This document shows, one piece after another, positions 26,971 to 36,856 of a stretch of 64,000 nt of DNA (the first letter of the stretch is position 1; each line of letters begins with the position of its first letter). Made by a program: the position numbers and the translations under genes. Source of the stretch: Candidatus Melainabacteria bacterium (lineage in GTDB: Bacteria; Cyanobacteriota; Vampirovibrionia; Obscuribacterales; Obscuribacteraceae); the NCBI GenBank assembly GCA_013288645.1, contig JABDBL010000003.1, positions 62,001 to 126,000 on the forward strand, read 5' to 3'. The notes below the pieces were generated by a model. The model made no database searches, was not told the origin of the DNA, and was given only the letters and a program-made list of their open reading frames with translations.

Positions 26971-27969
26971 TTATTTTTGCTCTGAACAACTGCGTGAATA
27001 AGCCATCAGATCAGAGTAGGCATTACCTACAGCAGTTTTAATATTTTTCTGTTTGAAATAGGCCGCAGCAGCTACCATGGCAGCATTGTCTGTACAAAGG
27101 TGGTTCTGAGGAGACAAAACAGGTACAGTCGAAAGAGCTTGCATTTGCTCTTTTAAATAAGAATTAGCGGCTACTCCGCCTGCTAAAACGATTTTGGGTG
27201 CTTTAGTGTATTTCTGAGCTTGCAAAGTCTTTTTGACCAATGCATTTATGACGGCGAACTGAAAAGAAGCCGCCAAGTCCTCTAGTGGCCAAGGTTTTTC
27301 TAATTTTTCTAAGCAACGTAATACTGCCGTTTTAACTCCGCTAAAGCTAAAATTGAAACCCTCAACTGTTGCTTGAGGAAATTGAAACTTAGCACTGTTG
27401 CCCGTTTTAGCTAATTTATCAATAATAGGTCCGCCCGGATAGCCCAAGCCTAAAAGCCGTGCCACTTTATCGAAAGCTTCACCAGCTGCATCATCTATTG
27501 TTTGTCCAATAATCTTTGCTTCAACAAAATCAGTAAAATGCATCAATTGACTGTGTCCACCACTGACTAAAAGGGCTAGAAATGGTGGCTCTAGATCTGT
27601 CTCTAAGTAATTGGCGCATACATGGGCTGTTAAATGGTCAATGCCAATCAGTGGAAGGTCCCAGGCAAAAGATAGAGATTTTGCTGCTGATAAACCTACT
27701 AATAAAGTACCAATGAGCCCAGGTCCAGTGGTACAGGCAATAGCGCTTAAATCAGTTGCTTTAACCTTTGCTTCATTTAAGGCTAAATCGATTATCTGAT
27801 TGATTGACTCCAAGTGTTCGCGGGCTGCAACTTCAGGTACGACGCCGCCAAATTTTTGATGTAAATCTATTTGTGAAAGCAAGCAATTAGAGAGTATTTT
27901 TCGACCGTCAACTACCACTGCTGCTGCTGTTTCGTCACAGCTGGTTTCGATGCCTAAATAAGTAGCCAT
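26971..27969 (-). CDS. tsaD: tRNA N6-threonylcarbamoyladenosine synthase subunit TsaD
   Basis: MATYLGIETSCDETAAAVV; VPEVAAREHLE; LALLVSGGHSQL; VLAGGVAANSYLKEQM. Confidence 0.97.
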   Translation of the reverse strand: MATYLGIETSCDETAAAVVVDGRKILSNCLLSQIDLHQKFGGVVPEVAAREHLESINQIIDLALNEAKVKATDLSAIACTTGPGLIGTLLVGLSAAKSLSFAWDLPLIGIDHLTAHVCANYLETDLEPPFLALLVSGGHSQLMHFTDFVEAKIIGQTIDDAAGEAFDKVARLLGLGYPGGPIIDKLAKTGNSAKFQFPQATVEGFNFSFSGVKTAVLRCLEKLEKPWPLEDLAASFQFAVINALVKKTLQAQKYTKAPKIVLAGGVAANSYLKEQMQALSTVPVLSPQNHLCTDNAAMVAAAAYFKQKNIKTAVGNAYSDLMAYSRSCSEQK

Positions 27970-28161
27970 AGTGCTTCCTAGTTTTCGCCATGATTAAAAT
28001 GTTGTTGACAAGCCTACCGACGGGGAGTACCATTTTTCCACAAGGATAATGGCCAAATGCCCCAAATTAATAAATTCTCTTACCAGTAATTATTAATTCG
28101 GCTCAAGAAATATATTAATTTCACATTCTAATTCAATAGAATTCGGCTTACTAATTTTTAA

Positions 28162-28938
28162 ATGCAAAATCAATACTTCAGTCTAAAGAGTTCTAGATAT
28201 CCTTTATTTTTAAGGGTTAGCTTGTCGGCTGTTTATGCTTTAAATTTTAGTCTTTTGACTATGAATCCTTGCTTAGCGGCTAGCTATGACATGAGTGATA
28301 GTTCTAGTTCCTCGACAAATTCTAGTGCTGCCGGCTCTAGTTCTTCTATTCCAGGTTCAGTGAATGTAAATCTATCAGGGGGTACAGGGGTGGGACTGAA
28401 TGGAGCTACCAATAAAGGAAACACCAATTTAACGTTTAGTGATTTCGGTGTTGTTCCGGATTCTGATCCACGCTCTAATGATGCCCGTAATCCTGCAGAT
28501 TTGCTGCCTATCAGTCATCAAAACACAGTAACAACTAGCAATGGCGAACAACTGCAAATCGATAGTTATAATTCCAGTCAAATTAAACCAAGCGAATGGG
28601 CTCCCGGAGTGAGTGGTACAAGTTTTAATCAATTTCCTATGGGTAATCCAGGACAGGCTAACTTCTATCCTGGTTCAAGAGGCAGTTTGCCTCCTGTAAG
28701 TTCAGCATTGCAAGCTACTTTGATGCCTAACGCCTTTGTGCCGATAACTTCTGGAAAATCTACCGATTATCAGCATTATAGTTTTGGTTTTGGTTCCAGT
28801 CCTTATAATCTTTATCAGGGCCCCTATGGTCAGCCTATCCCGCTTCCTGGCCCCATAGGTTCAATCGGGCTTGGAAACAGCAATTCTCTTCCGCCGACTT
28901 CTTTAGGCTCGGTAGACTTTAATATACGGAGCAAGTGA
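28162..28938 (+). CDS. Exported Ser/Gly-rich hypothetical protein
   Basis: Signal-like N-terminus; low-complexity SSSSSTNSSAAGSSSS; ends LPPTSLGSVDFNIRSK. Confidence 0.65.
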   Translation: MQNQYFSLKSSRYPLFLRVSLSAVYALNFSLLTMNPCLAASYDMSDSSSSSTNSSAAGSSSSIPGSVNVNLSGGTGVGLNGATNKGNTNLTFSDFGVVPDSDPRSNDARNPADLLPISHQNTVTTSNGEQLQIDSYNSSQIKPSEWAPGVSGTSFNQFPMGNPGQANFYPGSRGSLPPVSSALQATLMPNAFVPITSGKSTDYQHYSFGFGSSPYNLYQGPYGQPIPLPGPIGSIGLGNSNSLPPTSLGSVDFNIRSK

Positions 28939-28943
28939 AAGAA

Positions 28944-29570
28944 ATGAATAAGAGAATAATATTTAGCTTAGTAATACCCTGCATAATGACTGGACTTAGT
29001 GTGCCGGCAAGAGCTCAATGGGACTTGGGTAATAGTTCTGCAGTTGATTCTATCAATTCCGGTGGTACCGGTGATCTTGGGTCGACTAGTGGTCTTGGGT
29101 CACCGCATTCAAGCAATGGTGGACTAAGTATCAACCAAGCTTATAACACAGGATCTAATGCCATGATGCCTAACCAGACGCCAACTCAATATGATCAACG
29201 CGGAGGACAGCAAAACGTTTGGGTACAAAACCAAAATTGGGCAGCTCAGGCAGTAGGGCAGCAGCTTATGCCTGCATCCACACGAAGGCTGAGCCTTATG
29301 CAATATGGTGCACTACCAGGAGGCTTGAGGGGTGTTGTAAACGGCTTACCGCCGACAAGTTTAGATAGCTTTGTAAGAAATGCTGGTGGACATGCTGAGG
29401 CTATTTATGGTGATGAAGGAACTGATTCATGGCCTCGTTTAAGTGGTTTTGGTCGGGGAAATACGATCAATGCTGGCATTGTCGGACAAAGAAGTAAAAC
29501 CCTAACGACTGGACATAGTGGCGAGAAATTGCCGACAGCGTCTGGGAATGGTAACGAAAAGACTCGTTGA
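28944..29570 (+). CDS. Exported hypothetical protein
   Basis: GGAG before ATG 28944; signal peptide MNKRIIFSLVIPCIMTGLSVPARAQ; contains LPPTSLDSF. Confidence 0.65.
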   Translation: MNKRIIFSLVIPCIMTGLSVPARAQWDLGNSSAVDSINSGGTGDLGSTSGLGSPHSSNGGLSINQAYNTGSNAMMPNQTPTQYDQRGGQQNVWVQNQNWAAQAVGQQLMPASTRRLSLMQYGALPGGLRGVVNGLPPTSLDSFVRNAGGHAEAIYGDEGTDSWPRLSGFGRGNTINAGIVGQRSKTLTTGHSGEKLPTASGNGNEKTR

Positions 29571-29601
29571 TACCATATTTGGTGCAGCTAGCATAGTCTT
29601 A

Positions 29602-30026
29602 TTAGTGTAGTGAAGGGCGACGGTGAGGCGTCCGAAGCGGAACGACCAAGGATACGCGCGTTGAGGCGAGGAACGAAGCCGAGGCAGCGCATAAATCAGG
29701 ACTGATACAAATTAGTGTAGTGAAGGGCGACGGTGAGGCGTCCGAAGCGGAACGACCAAGGATACGCGCGTTGAGGCGAGGAACGAAGCCGAGGCAGCGC
29801 ATAAATCAGGACTGATACAAATTAGTGTAGTGAAGGGCGACGGTGAGGCGTCCGAAGCGGAACGACCAAGGATACGCGCGTTGAGGCGAGGAACGAAGCC
29901 GAGGCAGCGCATAAATCAGGACTGATACAAATTAGTGTAGTGAAGGGCGACGGTGAGGCGTCCGAAGCGGAACGACCAAGGATACGCGCGTTGAGGCGAG
30001 GAACGAAGCCGAGGCAGCGCTTAAAT
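29602..30026 (+). repeat. Tandem array, about 4 copies of a 110-bp unit
   Basis: ttagtgtagtgaagggcgacggtgaggcgtccgaagcgg starts at 29602, 29712, 29822 and 29932. Confidence 0.97.
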
Positions 30027-30116
30027 ATTGATCCTAAATAAGCCTCTTTGCTAGTTAAGTGTTGGTCTTGAGCTTTACTGAGTTATAATTGGCACATTTG
30101 GTTTTGGGAGATTTCT

Positions 30117-30494
30117 ATGATTCAAACAATTACGACGGATAAGGCACCAAAGGTGGTTGGTCCTTATTCTCAAGCAATATTAGCCAATGGACTGGTTTTT
30201 TTATCTGGGCAAGTAGCAATAGATCCCAAAACCAATCAATTTACTGGTGGTTCGATAGAAGAGCAAACGAAACTGGCTTTAGATAATCTTTCAGCTGTTC
30301 TGCAGTCAGTTGGCAGTAATTTAAATAAAGCTCTTAAGACGACAGTATTTTTAAAGGATTTGGCAGATTTTGAAGTTATGAATAAAGTCTATGGTGAATA
30401 TTTCCCTGACTATAAACCGGCGCGGTCTACAATACAGATAGCCCGATTACCAAAGGATGCATTAATAGAAATTGAGATGATAGCTTTGTCTTAA
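30117..30494 (+). CDS. RidA-family (YjgF/YER057c) enamine/imine deaminase
   Basis: APKVVGPYSQAILANGLVFLSGQVAIDP...; PARSTIQIARLPKDALIEIEMIA. Confidence 0.95.
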   Translation: MIQTITTDKAPKVVGPYSQAILANGLVFLSGQVAIDPKTNQFTGGSIEEQTKLALDNLSAVLQSVGSNLNKALKTTVFLKDLADFEVMNKVYGEYFPDYKPARSTIQIARLPKDALIEIEMIALS

Positions 30495-30533
30495 TCTTAA
30501 GGGTATATTGCAGATAAATAATTGGGGTCGTCT

Positions 30534-31106
30534 ATGGATATAGATCTTTTTAAGAATATTCTTCTGCTGCTGATAATTTTGATCGCTAATGTTATCGATT
30601 GGCGCACAACTAAAATACCTAATCTTTTGACGTTTCCAGCTGCTGCTTGTGGAATTGTATTAAATTACGTTATCGCTGATGGGCATGGTGCATTGATGGC
30701 TTGTGCGGGCTGGTTTTTGGCTGCTTTGATAGTGGTATTTTTAGGCAATTTGCCATTGGGTCCCGGCGGTGTTTCCAGTGGCATTGGAATGGGAGATGCA
30801 AAATTATTAGCAGCCGTAGGAGCATTTTTAGGTCCAAAAGCTGTACTGATAGTCATTCTTTATTTTTGCTTTTTCTTTGGTTTGATGTCTTGCATTGCTT
30901 TAGCAATGAAATTACCGTGGAAACAACTGGGAGTTTTAGTTTCAACAGCAATATTCGAGGGGGATACAAGTGGAGTAAGTATAGACACTACTAAGCTGGC
31001 GAAGCAGCTAAAGGCTCCAATGCCAATTAGTTTGGCTATTTTTGCCGGTACTCTAATAACTATATGCTTTGAGAAACAGACATTGGCGTTTTTCGGGTTT
31101 CAATAA
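30534..31106 (+). CDS. A24 prepilin peptidase (CpaA/TadV-like)
   Basis: VIDWRTTKIPNLLTFP and GMGDAKLLAAVGAFLG aspartate motifs; TM-rich. Confidence 0.87.
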   Translation: MDIDLFKNILLLLIILIANVIDWRTTKIPNLLTFPAAACGIVLNYVIADGHGALMACAGWFLAALIVVFLGNLPLGPGGVSSGIGMGDAKLLAAVGAFLGPKAVLIVILYFCFFFGLMSCIALAMKLPWKQLGVLVSTAIFEGDTSGVSIDTTKLAKQLKAPMPISLAIFAGTLITICFEKQTLAFFGFQ

Positions 31107-31462
31107 TCGGTAAATTGCAATTGATCTCCAGGCATAGTGCCACTATTGGCTATGGTACCGGCGGGAAGTTCTAAGCAAGTACGGGCTTGCCAGTAAATTG
31201 ATGATAAGTGCCAAGGTTTTAGATTTGCTAAAGTGGCAATTACTAAGTTTTCTTTGTTGAGAAAAATTGCATCAATAGTATAAGTCATACCTATGGCGTG
31301 AATAGAATTGCAAGGCGTAATCAATAAACCTTGTCCGATGGGCAAAGAGTCAGTGAAGAGAAGTCCACGCAAACGCTTGAAAAAATTATCGGCCAGCAGA
31401 ACATGTTCAGCTAATAGCTGACGGCGGCTTATATTCATGGCTTGAATTTTTTGCACAGCCAC
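31100..31462 (-). CDS. DUF192-family protein
   Basis: RLRGLLFTDSLPIGQGLLITPCNSIHAIGMTYTIDAIFLNKENLV...; CLELPAGT. Confidence 0.85.
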   Translation of the reverse strand: MAVQKIQAMNISRRQLLAEHVLLADNFFKRLRGLLFTDSLPIGQGLLITPCNSIHAIGMTYTIDAIFLNKENLVIATLANLKPWHLSSIYWQARTCLELPAGTIANSGTMPGDQLQFTDY

Positions 31463-32410
31463 TTACTTTGGTCCGCCACCCATCATTGGTGCTAAAGCTT
31501 GCGCAACTGTAATGACGGCTGGACCTAACATAGGACACATCAGCAAAGGCATTACGAAGACCATGATAACGGGAATCATCTTAACTGGAACTTTGGCAGC
31601 TTCCTCTTCTTTCTTGCGCTTTAATTTGTCAACAAGAGCTTCTCCTTGTTGTTTTAACGGATAGCTTATATCGGCACCTTTAGCTTCAGCAGCAATCAAT
31701 GCGCTAGCCATGCTGATCAAATCATCTACACCACAGCGTTCTCCCATCTCTCTCATAGCGATTGGCACCGATTTGGCAAATATTTTTACATCGTTGATTA
31801 GTTGTTCTAGTTCTACAGCAAGGGTGGGACAAGAATCTTTTGTCTCTTTTGATACCTTGTCTACTGCCATAAGCAATCCCAAACCGGCTTGAGCGCAAAC
31901 AATAAGTAAATCAATTATTGTCGGCAACTCTGATAATATAACTTCTTGTCTTTTCTTAGCTCGGCCAGCTAGAAAGAAATTGGGCATAAACCAAGCGCCG
32001 CCAACAGCAGGGATGCACATCAATAAAACCATAGGACTGCTGCCAGCAGCCATTAATCCCAAGCAGGCTATAAGTGCTACAAAGGTTGTTTTTATGCCCA
32101 TGTAAATGGCTAAGTGGGATGGAGTGCGATAATTTGCTTCAGTTAAGTACTGAATTGTGCGTCTGTCAGCAAGAGCGGGCATCATACTTAATACCAACTC
32201 ACCCACCGTGCGCATCAAGTTCAAAATAAGAGAATCATGTGGTTTTGCAGCCGAGGTTTCGTCGGTCACTTTTCGAGGGCGGACTCTTACAGCATAAGAA
32301 TCAACATAATGAGCAAAAACGGGACGCATTAACAAAAGCGCGAACCCTGTAACGCCTAAAAAAGTCAATAAACCAACAAAAAAGGATGATCCCAAGTTAT
32401 TAAACCTCAA
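31463..32410 (-). CDS. tadC: Tad pilus inner-membrane protein TadC-like (T2SSF)
   Basis: ELPTIIDLLIVCAQAGLGLLMAVDKVSKE; downstream of TadB-like gene. Confidence 0.85.
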   Translation of the reverse strand: MRFNNLGSSFFVGLLTFLGVTGFALLLMRPVFAHYVDSYAVRVRPRKVTDETSAAKPHDSLILNLMRTVGELVLSMMPALADRRTIQYLTEANYRTPSHLAIYMGIKTTFVALIACLGLMAAGSSPMVLLMCIPAVGGAWFMPNFFLAGRAKKRQEVILSELPTIIDLLIVCAQAGLGLLMAVDKVSKETKDSCPTLAVELEQLINDVKIFAKSVPIAMREMGERCGVDDLISMASALIAAEAKGADISYPLKQQGEALVDKLKRKKEEEAAKVPVKMIPVIMVFVMPLLMCPMLGPAVITVAQALAPMMGGGPK

Positions 32411-33332
32411 AAGTAGTCATTTTAATAAGAATCCACGCTCCTATTGCTTCCCAGATAATAAGAGCCAGGAGCACCATGCGAGCTATGGGGTGATTAAGAA
32501 ACGGAACGATATAACCAGGTGAAATTAAATAAGTCAAAAGTGTAACCAGATAAGGCAAAGAACCAATAAACATGGCGGTCATTTTACCTTGAGCAGTTAG
32601 AGCATTCATATAATCCCGGAGTTTGAAACGGTCTCTTATCGCTATTGCAATTGTTGCAACTACATCCGCTAAATTTCCACCTACGTCTTGGCTAATAAAA
32701 ATTGCTGTTGTGAGTAATTTAAAATCCGGTGTAGGGATGCGGGTCGCCATTTCAGCCATTACTTCACGAAAAGGTTTTCCTAGTTGAAGAGAAACCAGCC
32801 CTCTTTTAAACTCTGACTTAATTGGATCAACAGCAGTCTCGGCTAATACTTTCCAAACTTCTATAACTGGTGAACCGGCCCTAAGTGAGCTCACCATTGT
32901 CTCTAGAATTTGGGGTAATTGTTCCATAATTCTTGTTTGTCTTTGCTTAGCCAAGAAGCCTATGTATGCTACAAAACCCCCTGCTCCAACTATCAGACCA
33001 GCAATGAAGCCTATAACCATCAGTTCAGGCAAAGCAAGTAAAGCCAACCCGGCACCGGCAAAACCGCCTATGACTGTGGTTACTCCCCATTGCACCTTCA
33101 TTTGGTCGTACTTTGCCTCTAATCCGGCCTGGGCAAGCTTTTGTGCGAGAAAATTAGTGCGTTTAGTAAGAAATATATTTACTTCTTCGTCTTCATGATA
33201 TTTGGCCCTCATTTTCTTTTTATGCTTATCGAGGCGTATTAATTCTTCACCCCAGGGTTTCCGCATAAAAATGAGGACCGCTCCCCCGGCTAGGATAATC
33301 AAGAAAAAAATTAAAGCTCCAATCATTTCCAT
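32400..33332 (-). CDS. tadB: Tad pilus inner-membrane protein TadB-like (T2SSF)
   Basis: QLPQILETMVSSLRAGSPVIEVWKVLAE...TPDFKLLTTAIFISQDVGGNLADVV. Confidence 0.87.
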   Translation of the reverse strand: MEMIGALIFFLIILAGGAVLIFMRKPWGEELIRLDKHKKKMRAKYHEDEEVNIFLTKRTNFLAQKLAQAGLEAKYDQMKVQWGVTTVIGGFAGAGLALLALPELMVIGFIAGLIVGAGGFVAYIGFLAKQRQTRIMEQLPQILETMVSSLRAGSPVIEVWKVLAETAVDPIKSEFKRGLVSLQLGKPFREVMAEMATRIPTPDFKLLTTAIFISQDVGGNLADVVATIAIAIRDRFKLRDYMNALTAQGKMTAMFIGSLPYLVTLLTYLISPGYIVPFLNHPIARMVLLALIIWEAIGAWILIKMTTFEV

Positions 33333-33369
33333 AAATAAATAATCTCAGTTTTCAAAGCAAAGCACTTAA

Positions 33370-35007
33370 TTATCTTAACCACTCTAGTTTAAACGGAATG
33401 GATTCTTGTTCAAGTTGTTCCAGGAATTTAGGCGGTAAGCCAGATCCAACGTGACGACATTTGAAAAATCCGCGGGCATCTCTGCCTTCTCTCTCTAAGT
33501 GGAATAGAGTACTGATGGCAATAATCTCGCCTTCCATCCCGGTTATCTCGGAAATTTCAGTTACTCTTCTAGTTCCATCTTCAAGACGACGAATTTGCAC
33601 GATTACTTGAATTGCAGAAGCAATTAATTCCCGTGCTGCCTTAGCGGGCATATCCATGCCTCCCATAAGAATCATATTTTCAAGACGTTTTGTACAGTCA
33701 CGTGGATTATTAGCGTGAATAGTTGTCATAGAACCAGAGTGACCCGTATTCATGGCCTGCAACATGTCGAATGCTTCTTCTCCCCGACATTCCCCCATTA
33801 TTATCCTATCGGGTCGCATACGGAGAGTATTTATAACTAACATGCGCTGTGTGATTTGACCTTTACCCTCAGTGTTGGCTGGTCTTGTTTCCATCCTCAC
33901 CCAGTGATCATGTTGTAGCCGCAATTCAGCTGCATCTTCGATTGTAATAATGCGTTCTCTTGGATTAATATGGGCAGATAGCGCATTAAGTAAGGTAGTT
34001 TTACCAGAACCTGTACCTCCAGAGATAATCAAGTTGATGCGTCCTTTTACGCAGGACTTGAGCACTTCAGCCATCTGTACAGACATGGCACCTTTTTCTA
34101 CCAATTGGCCAAGTGAGAGGGCATTAGCACCGAAACATCGTATGGTAATAGTCGGACCATCAATAGTTACAGGTGGAATGGTGGCATTAACACGGGAACC
34201 ATTCGGTAGGCGGGCATCCACCATTGGTGAGTTATCATCAAGTCTTCTGCCTAGAGGCTGAATAATTTTGTCGATTGTTTGGCGCAAGTGCTTTTCGTTT
34301 TCGAAAGCCACGCTGGTCTTCTCTAAGCGTCCATGACGTTCAACGTAAATGTTATTGACACCGTTAACACAAATATCACCTACGCTTGGATCACGAAGTA
34401 GTGGACCTAAGGGACCAAAACCAAATACTTCATCCAGTACATTCTGAAGCAATATACCTTTTTCCATCATGGTCAAAGGCGCTGGGTCAGAGTTTACAAT
34501 TTCACGAATACGGGCGCGTACCTGAGCTTGGGTATCTTCTGATATATTAGTCAGCCTTGAAGTGTCAAGTTCACGTCTTAATTGGTCAATAATAAACTTT
34601 TCTCGTTCACGAATCAGTCCTTGATTTGCTGAAAACTTGGCGTTTAAATCTCCACTTACGGCTGCGTTTTCCGCAGCACCGCCATGTCCGTATCCGCCTT
34701 CCTCTTTAGCATCAATGCGTTCGATATCTGATCTGCTAGGAGCAGCTGTGCTCTCTACCCCTGAGCCTGCAGCTTTGGCGCCACCAATACCGGTAGCAGG
34801 AGCACCTGGGCGTGCCATACCACTTTGTCCGGGTGGCGGAGCAGAAGAACGCCCACCCATACCGGTAGAACCTTGTTGTCCGGAAAGGCCCATTTGTTGC
34901 GGTTGCGCTGGTACAACATCAGCGCCTTGTCTTTGTCTGACCAACTGCCCCATCAATGAAGATGCTGGCTTAGCTGGAAGATTGGAATCTTTTCTATCGT
35001 CACCCAT
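33370..35007 (-). CDS. tadA: Tad pilus ATPase TadA/CpaF
   Basis: [85 protein letters not shown]. Confidence 0.96.
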   Translation of the reverse strand: MGDDRKDSNLPAKPASSLMGQLVRQRQGADVVPAQPQQMGLSGQQGSTGMGGRSSAPPPGQSGMARPGAPATGIGGAKAAGSGVESTAAPSRSDIERIDAKEEGGYGHGGAAENAAVSGDLNAKFSANQGLIREREKFIIDQLRRELDTSRLTNISEDTQAQVRARIREIVNSDPAPLTMMEKGILLQNVLDEVFGFGPLGPLLRDPSVGDICVNGVNNIYVERHGRLEKTSVAFENEKHLRQTIDKIIQPLGRRLDDNSPMVDARLPNGSRVNATIPPVTIDGPTITIRCFGANALSLGQLVEKGAMSVQMAEVLKSCVKGRINLIISGGTGSGKTTLLNALSAHINPRERIITIEDAAELRLQHDHWVRMETRPANTEGKGQITQRMLVINTLRMRPDRIIMGECRGEEAFDMLQAMNTGHSGSMTTIHANNPRDCTKRLENMILMGGMDMPAKAARELIASAIQVIVQIRRLEDGTRRVTEISEITGMEGEIIAISTLFHLEREGRDARGFFKCRHVGSGLPPKFLEQLEQESIPFKLEWLR

Positions 35008-35030
35008 GGCCCAAATTCACCATCCTTATT

Positions 35031-35413
35031 ATTAAACGCTGCTTCAGCTTCGTTCCTCGCTTCAACGCGTGTATCCTTGTTCGTTCCGTTTCGGACGCCT
35101 CACCGTCGCCCTTCACTGCACTAAGTTGTATTGTTCCTTCTATTAAACGCTGCTTCAGCTTCGTTCCTCGCTTCAACGCGTGTATCCTTGTTCGTTCCGT
35201 TTCGGACGCCTCACCGTCGCCCTTCACTGCACTAAGTTGTATTGTTCCTTCTATTAAACGCTGCTTCAGCTTCGTTCCTCGCTTCAACGCGTGTATCCTT
35301 GTTCGTTCCGTTTCGGACGCCTCACCGTCGCCCTTCACTGCACTAAGTTGTATTGTTCCTTCTATTAAATGCTGCTTCAGCTTTATTTATTGTTTCGACG
35401 CGCGTATCTTTAG
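35031..35413 (-). repeat. Tandem array: three 111-bp units plus a degenerate partial copy
   Basis: attaaacgctgcttcagcttcgttcc at 35031, 35142 and 35253; diverged start at 35364. Reverse complement is related to the 29602 array. Confidence 0.95.
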
Positions 35414-35471
35414 AAGTTTTCTTCGACGCTTTTGGCAGTTGCCGTTAAATCTATATTACTCCTTGCTTTAA

Positions 35472-36653
35472 TTAGCGTTTGAAAAATGCAGGTAATTTGA
35501 ACCCTTTAGTAGCCGGCTCAGAATCTTTTTGTCCAATTAGAAGTTGTTCGCCTCCTCCTAATCTTCTTGCTAATGAATCAAGAGATTTGCCTAATGCTGA
35601 TTGCGGAGGAGAAATTTGTCCCTGGTTATTTGCCCATTTAGCTGTTTTTACATCATTAGGAATTTCGTGAAAAATAGGATAGTTTAAACTGGCGCGACAC
35701 TCACTTAATACATCTTGTGGCTGCCATTCCGAGCGGTTAATTATCAGCAATAATTTTTCTTGATTATAATGTGCCTTAAAAGTGTCAAGACATTTGCGAG
35801 CATTAACAATGGCGGCCCAGTTGTACTCCGTTACAACCAATACTTCGTCAGCTAAATCAAGGGTGGCGATTGCACGTTCATCTAGAAGATTTTTGGGTAA
35901 ATCAACCAAAGTAAATCGGAATTCTTGTTTGGCAGTGTATAAAATTTCTTGTACTTGGGCAGCGTAAATATCGCCAATATCTTCTAAGTCTGGTGGAGCG
36001 GCAAGAATACTTAGCTTTTCATCATATCTAGTCATCAAGTTACGCAAATAAGTGGCATCAAAATTAGTATGTGAAAAGTCTATAGTGCTAAGACTGAAAG
36101 AGGGTTCGAGATTTAAATATTGAGCTACCATGCCGAATTGCAGATCGAGATCCACTATGCATGCTTCGCCATATTTGCCTAAATAACCAGCTAAATTGGT
36201 GCAAATTGTTGTAGCACCGATACCGCCAGTGGGGCTAAAGGTAGCAATTACTTTACCGGCGGCTGTAGATATGGATTCACTTTGATGTTTCAGTTGGATA
36301 CTTTGGACAGCGGCGGGTAAATCTGTTCGCCAACGTTCGGCATCCAGGAAGTCCGAAGCCCCTAATCGATAGGCTGTCCTAATCAATTCAGGGTCTGGGA
36401 CTTCATAACTAACGAAAAAATAAACCTCAGGGAAGGTTTCTCTCAATTCGGCTAAAAGTGAAAGGCCACGGACGGGAGCAGGGCTAAGCTCGATCCATAC
36501 TAATTTAGGATGTAGGCTGCCTATCTGTTCTCGCGCCATGCTGCCTGAAACAGTACTTACCAAAGCTAAAGAAGGTTGACTGTGAATCAAGTCTTCAATT
36601 GTTTGGCGTTTGTCCAAACCAGCGTCACAAACTAATAATGTGGTCAGTTTCAT
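35472..36653 (-). CDS. TadZ/CpaE-like pilus localisation protein
   Basis: Receiver-like N-terminus plus ParA/MinD-like domain KVIATFSPTGGIGATTICTNLAGYLGKYGEACIVDLDLQFG. Confidence 0.87.
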   Translation of the reverse strand: MKLTTLLVCDAGLDKRQTIEDLIHSQPSLALVSTVSGSMAREQIGSLHPKLVWIELSPAPVRGLSLLAELRETFPEVYFFVSYEVPDPELIRTAYRLGASDFLDAERWRTDLPAAVQSIQLKHQSESISTAAGKVIATFSPTGGIGATTICTNLAGYLGKYGEACIVDLDLQFGMVAQYLNLEPSFSLSTIDFSHTNFDATYLRNLMTRYDEKLSILAAPPDLEDIGDIYAAQVQEILYTAKQEFRFTLVDLPKNLLDERAIATLDLADEVLVVTEYNWAAIVNARKCLDTFKAHYNQEKLLLIINRSEWQPQDVLSECRASLNYPIFHEIPNDVKTAKWANNQGQISPPQSALGKSLDSLARRLGGGEQLLIGQKDSEPATKGFKLPAFFKR

Positions 36654-36667
36654 GCTTTACCCTTTAA

Positions 36668-36761
36668 ATTAAACGCTGCTTCGGCTTCGTCCCTCGCCTC
36701 AACGCGCGTATCCTTGTTCGTTCCGTTTCGGCCGCCTCACTGTCGCCCTTCACTGCACTAA
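36668..36761 (-). repeat. Single dispersed copy of the same repeat family
   Basis: attaaacgctgcttcggcttcgtccctcgcctcaacgcgcgtatccttgttcgttccgtttcggccgcctcactgtcgcccttcactgcactaa. Confidence 0.93.
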
Positions 36762-36856
36762 TCCGTATTACCTCTTCCGGTATTAACTATTAATTTTGTA
36801 CCCAACCGGATAGAGATGAATCCCTTCCCTAAAGTCAACATTAATTAAGTCTATGC

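Noticed and set aside
29602-29912. Identical minus-strand 66-aa ORFs (MRCLGFVPRLNARIL...)
   Set aside because: Products of the 110-bp tandem repeat; no ribosome-binding context.
35000-35338. 112-aa repeat ORF upstream of tadA
   Set aside because: 111 bp = 37 codons keeps the frame open through the repeat array; no independent coding evidence.
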